From: Parapedobacter lycopersici
GTDB lineage: Bacteria; Bacteroidota; Bacteroidia; Sphingobacteriales; Sphingobacteriaceae
NCBI RefSeq assembly: GCF_024643285.1
Contig: NZ_JAMSLW010000006.1
Span: 248,001 to 312,000 of the forward strand
Reading direction: 5' to 3'
DNA length: 64,000 nucleotides
Each line of letters starts with the position of its first letter. The first letter of the stretch is position 1. The notes beneath the pieces were generated by a model that had not been told where the DNA came from, made no database searches, and saw only the letters and a program-made list of their open reading frames with translations. The position numbers were made by a program, and so were the translations under genes. Below are positions 62,547 through 64,000 of this stretch, one piece after another.

Positions 62547-63731
62547 TTGGAGAAGAAGAGTATAGCGGTCCTGGGCGCCACGGGAAGTATCGGTACACAA
62601 GCGCTGGAAGTTATCCGCGCCCATCCGGACCGGTTTACGGTTTATGCATTGACGGCAGGCTCAAATGCCGATTTACTGATTGCGCAGGCGCTGGAATTCC
62701 GGCCCAGTGTGGTTGTCATTGCCGATCCCGACAAATATAAGCAGGTGCAAACAGCCCTGGCAGGTACTGCGATTAACGTGCTTGCCGGCAACGAGGCGCT
62801 TGAAGAAGTGGTTCAGCACACGGGGGTTGATACGGTGCTCTGTGCACTGGTTGGATCAGTTGGATTGCGTTCTACCCTTGCCGCTATTGAGGCTGGAAAA
62901 ACAATTGCCTTGGCTAATAAAGAAACACTGGTGGTAGCCGGTGCGCTGGTGATGGATCTGGCCGCCCGTAAGGGCGCGCGGATATTGCCGGTAGATTCGG
63001 AACACTCGGCGATTTTCCAGTGCCTGGCAGGAGAACAGGCCCAACAGGTCGATAAAATTTACCTTACCGCGTCCGGCGGCCCGTTCCGTGGCAAGCGCCG
63101 GGCGGACCTGAACGCGGTAACCGCGGAGCAGGCATTGCGGCACCCGAACTGGGTGATGGGCGCTAAGATCACCATCGATTCGGCATCGTTGATGAATAAA
63201 GGGCTGGAGGTTATTGAAGCCAAATGGCTGTTTAACCTTGATGTGAGTCAAATTGATGTGGTCGTGCATCCGCAATCGATCGTACATTCGCTGGTGCAGT
63301 TCAAAGACGGAAGTATCAAGGCGCAGCTCGGTCTTCCGGACATGAAGTTGCCGATACAATATGCGCTGACGTACCCGGACCGGGTGGAGAACGCGTTTCC
63401 GCGGTTTGACTTTACCGACTTTTCGACGCTCACATTTGAGCCGGTCGACCGGGTCACGTTCCGCAACCTGGAGCTGGCATACCGTGCGCTGGCGACGGCA
63501 GGGAACATGCCCTGCATTCTGAATGCCGCGAACGAAGTAGTGGTTGCCGCATTTTTAAAAGGGGAAACGGGCTTTTTAGCAATGAGTGATGTGATTGAGG
63601 AAACATTGGCCGCGGTGACATTTATGCAGCAACCCACGTTGGCCGATTACGAGTCGACCGACCAGCAAAGCCGGATTATTGCGCGGGAGCTGGTAACAAA
63701 AAGCAGAAAAATATATCATATAGAAAAATAA
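62547..63731 (+). CDS. dxr: 1-deoxy-D-xylulose-5-phosphate reductoisomerase
   Basis: 394 residues from a TTG at 62547, the only start consistent with the N-terminal NADPH motif IAVLGATGSIGTQALEVIR. First committed step of the MEP isoprenoid pathway: DXP to MEP. Metal and substrate motifs: LPVDSEHSAIFQCL, YLTASGGPFRGK, NWVMGAKITIDSASLMNKGLEVIEAKWLF, HPQSIVHSLVQFKDGS and LNAANEVVVAAFL. The gene lies 6 nt upstream of rseP, a pairing very common in Bacteroidota and elsewhere. Confidence 0.96.
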   Translation: MEKKSIAVLGATGSIGTQALEVIRAHPDRFTVYALTAGSNADLLIAQALEFRPSVVVIADPDKYKQVQTALAGTAINVLAGNEALEEVVQHTGVDTVLCALVGSVGLRSTLAAIEAGKTIALANKETLVVAGALVMDLAARKGARILPVDSEHSAIFQCLAGEQAQQVDKIYLTASGGPFRGKRRADLNAVTAEQALRHPNWVMGAKITIDSASLMNKGLEVIEAKWLFNLDVSQIDVVVHPQSIVHSLVQFKDGSIKAQLGLPDMKLPIQYALTYPDRVENAFPRFDFTDFSTLTFEPVDRVTFRNLELAYRALATAGNMPCILNAANEVVVAAFLKGETGFLAMSDVIEETLAAVTFMQQPTLADYESTDQQSRIIARELVTKSRKIYHIEK

Positions 63732-63737
63732 GATTAA

Positions 63738-64000
63738 ATGGGTGTACTGGTAATGATCGGGCAGGTTTTATTGGGCCTGTCCATATTGATAGTGTTACAT
63801 GAGTTCGGGCATTTTATAGCGGCCCGTGCATTTGGTATCAAGGTAGAGAAGTTCTACCTGTTCTTTGACGCATGGGGCGTTAAGCTATTCAAGTTCAACT
63901 TTAAGGGGTGTGAATACGGTATTGGCTGGCTGCCGCTGGGTGGCTATGTGAAAATCGCGGGAATGATCGATGAGTCGATGGATACCGAGCAGCTCAAGGG
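63738..64000 (+). CDS. rseP: RseP site-2 protease (5' part only)
   Basis: The window ends after 87 codons. The first membrane segment carries the zinc-metalloprotease motif HEFGH (residues 21-25) within LSILIVLHEFGHFIAARAFGIKVEKFYLFF, and GWLPLGGYVKIAGM follows, as in RseP/YaeL. It cleaves anti-sigma factors and remnant signal peptides in the inner membrane. The expected PDZ domains lie outside the window. Confidence 0.93.
   Translation, partial: MGVLVMIGQVLLGLSILIVLHEFGHFIAARAFGIKVEKFYLFFDAWGVKLFKFNFKGCEYGIGWLPLGGYVKIAGMIDESMDTEQLK

Noticed and set aside
1-64000. CRISPR arrays, transposases, phage or conjugation genes, rRNA
   Set aside because: I looked for repeat-spacer patterns and these families and found none; the 11-bp array is not CRISPR-like because its units are far too short and lack unique spacers of constant length.

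Overview
The window reads as a chromosomal, mostly housekeeping stretch of a member of the Bacteroidota, most likely in or near Sphingobacteriaceae. This rests on the promoters, which repeatedly show the Bacteroidota -7 box TAnnTTTG and sometimes the -33 TTTG/TTG; on the lack of clear Shine-Dalgarno sites; and on lineage-typical families: DUF4834, DUF3098, GIN/DUF2807, long PurF, exonuclease-fused DnaE, PAS-LuxR. Base composition is moderate in GC, with a few very AT-rich gaps. I see no prophage, insertion sequence, CRISPR array, conjugation gene or rRNA.

Layout. 1-6 kb: the 5' part of an OstA-like LPS-transport gene diverges from tilS, followed by a membrane protein, a DUF4834 protein, recF with a DciA-like DUF721 gene, and a luciferase-like monooxygenase behind a palindromic operator candidate. 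6-11 kb (minus): nhaA, an L-threonylcarbamoyladenylate synthase, asnS and sucC. 11-15.6 kb (plus): lolD, an unassigned gene, a HAD hydrolase, an S41 lipoprotein protease and a LacI regulator. 15.6-21.6 kb (mostly minus): two different dihydrolipoyl dehydrogenases around a thioesterase, an azurin-like lipoprotein and a GNAT-like protein. 21.7-29 kb (plus): GIN protein, floA, then a tight run kdsC, maf, S4 protein, lipoprotein, aroB, ThuA, lpxB. 29-40 kb (minus): porin O/P, aguA and aguB (agmatine to putrescine), a beta-propeller lipoprotein, rpoN, trxA and a very large dnaE. 40-43.6 kb (plus): amtB and purF. 43.6-53.7 kb (minus): the ftsX-DUF3098-uppP-truB-ribF operon, then an RND efflux operon in which pump and outer-membrane channel are one 1518-residue reading frame. 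53.9-64 kb: leuS, an unusual 11-bp repeat element, a DPP-IV-like S9 peptidase, a PAS-LuxR regulator divergent from a small secreted protein, a tRNA pseudogene ahead of tRNA-Ala(GGC), a lipocalin-like lipoprotein, a membrane protein, dxr and the start of rseP.

Envelope biogenesis is a theme (OstA-like, LolD, KdsC, LpxB, UppP, FtsX, RseP, porin, RND pump), mixed with translation and tRNA modification (TilS, YrdC-type synthase, AsnS, LeuS, TruB) and central metabolism.

The two most unusual items are (1) a symmetric element at about 56756-56990, made of two opposed arrays of TTCG/CGAA cores at exact 11-bp spacing around a small hairpin, and (2) the RND pump-channel fusion, with a complete-looking lipoprotein signal and lipobox buried at the junction. 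Secondary points of interest are the many -7 boxes only 4-8 nt from start codons (possible leaderless transcripts), several perfect palindromes next to promoters, and the tRNA-derived pseudogene.
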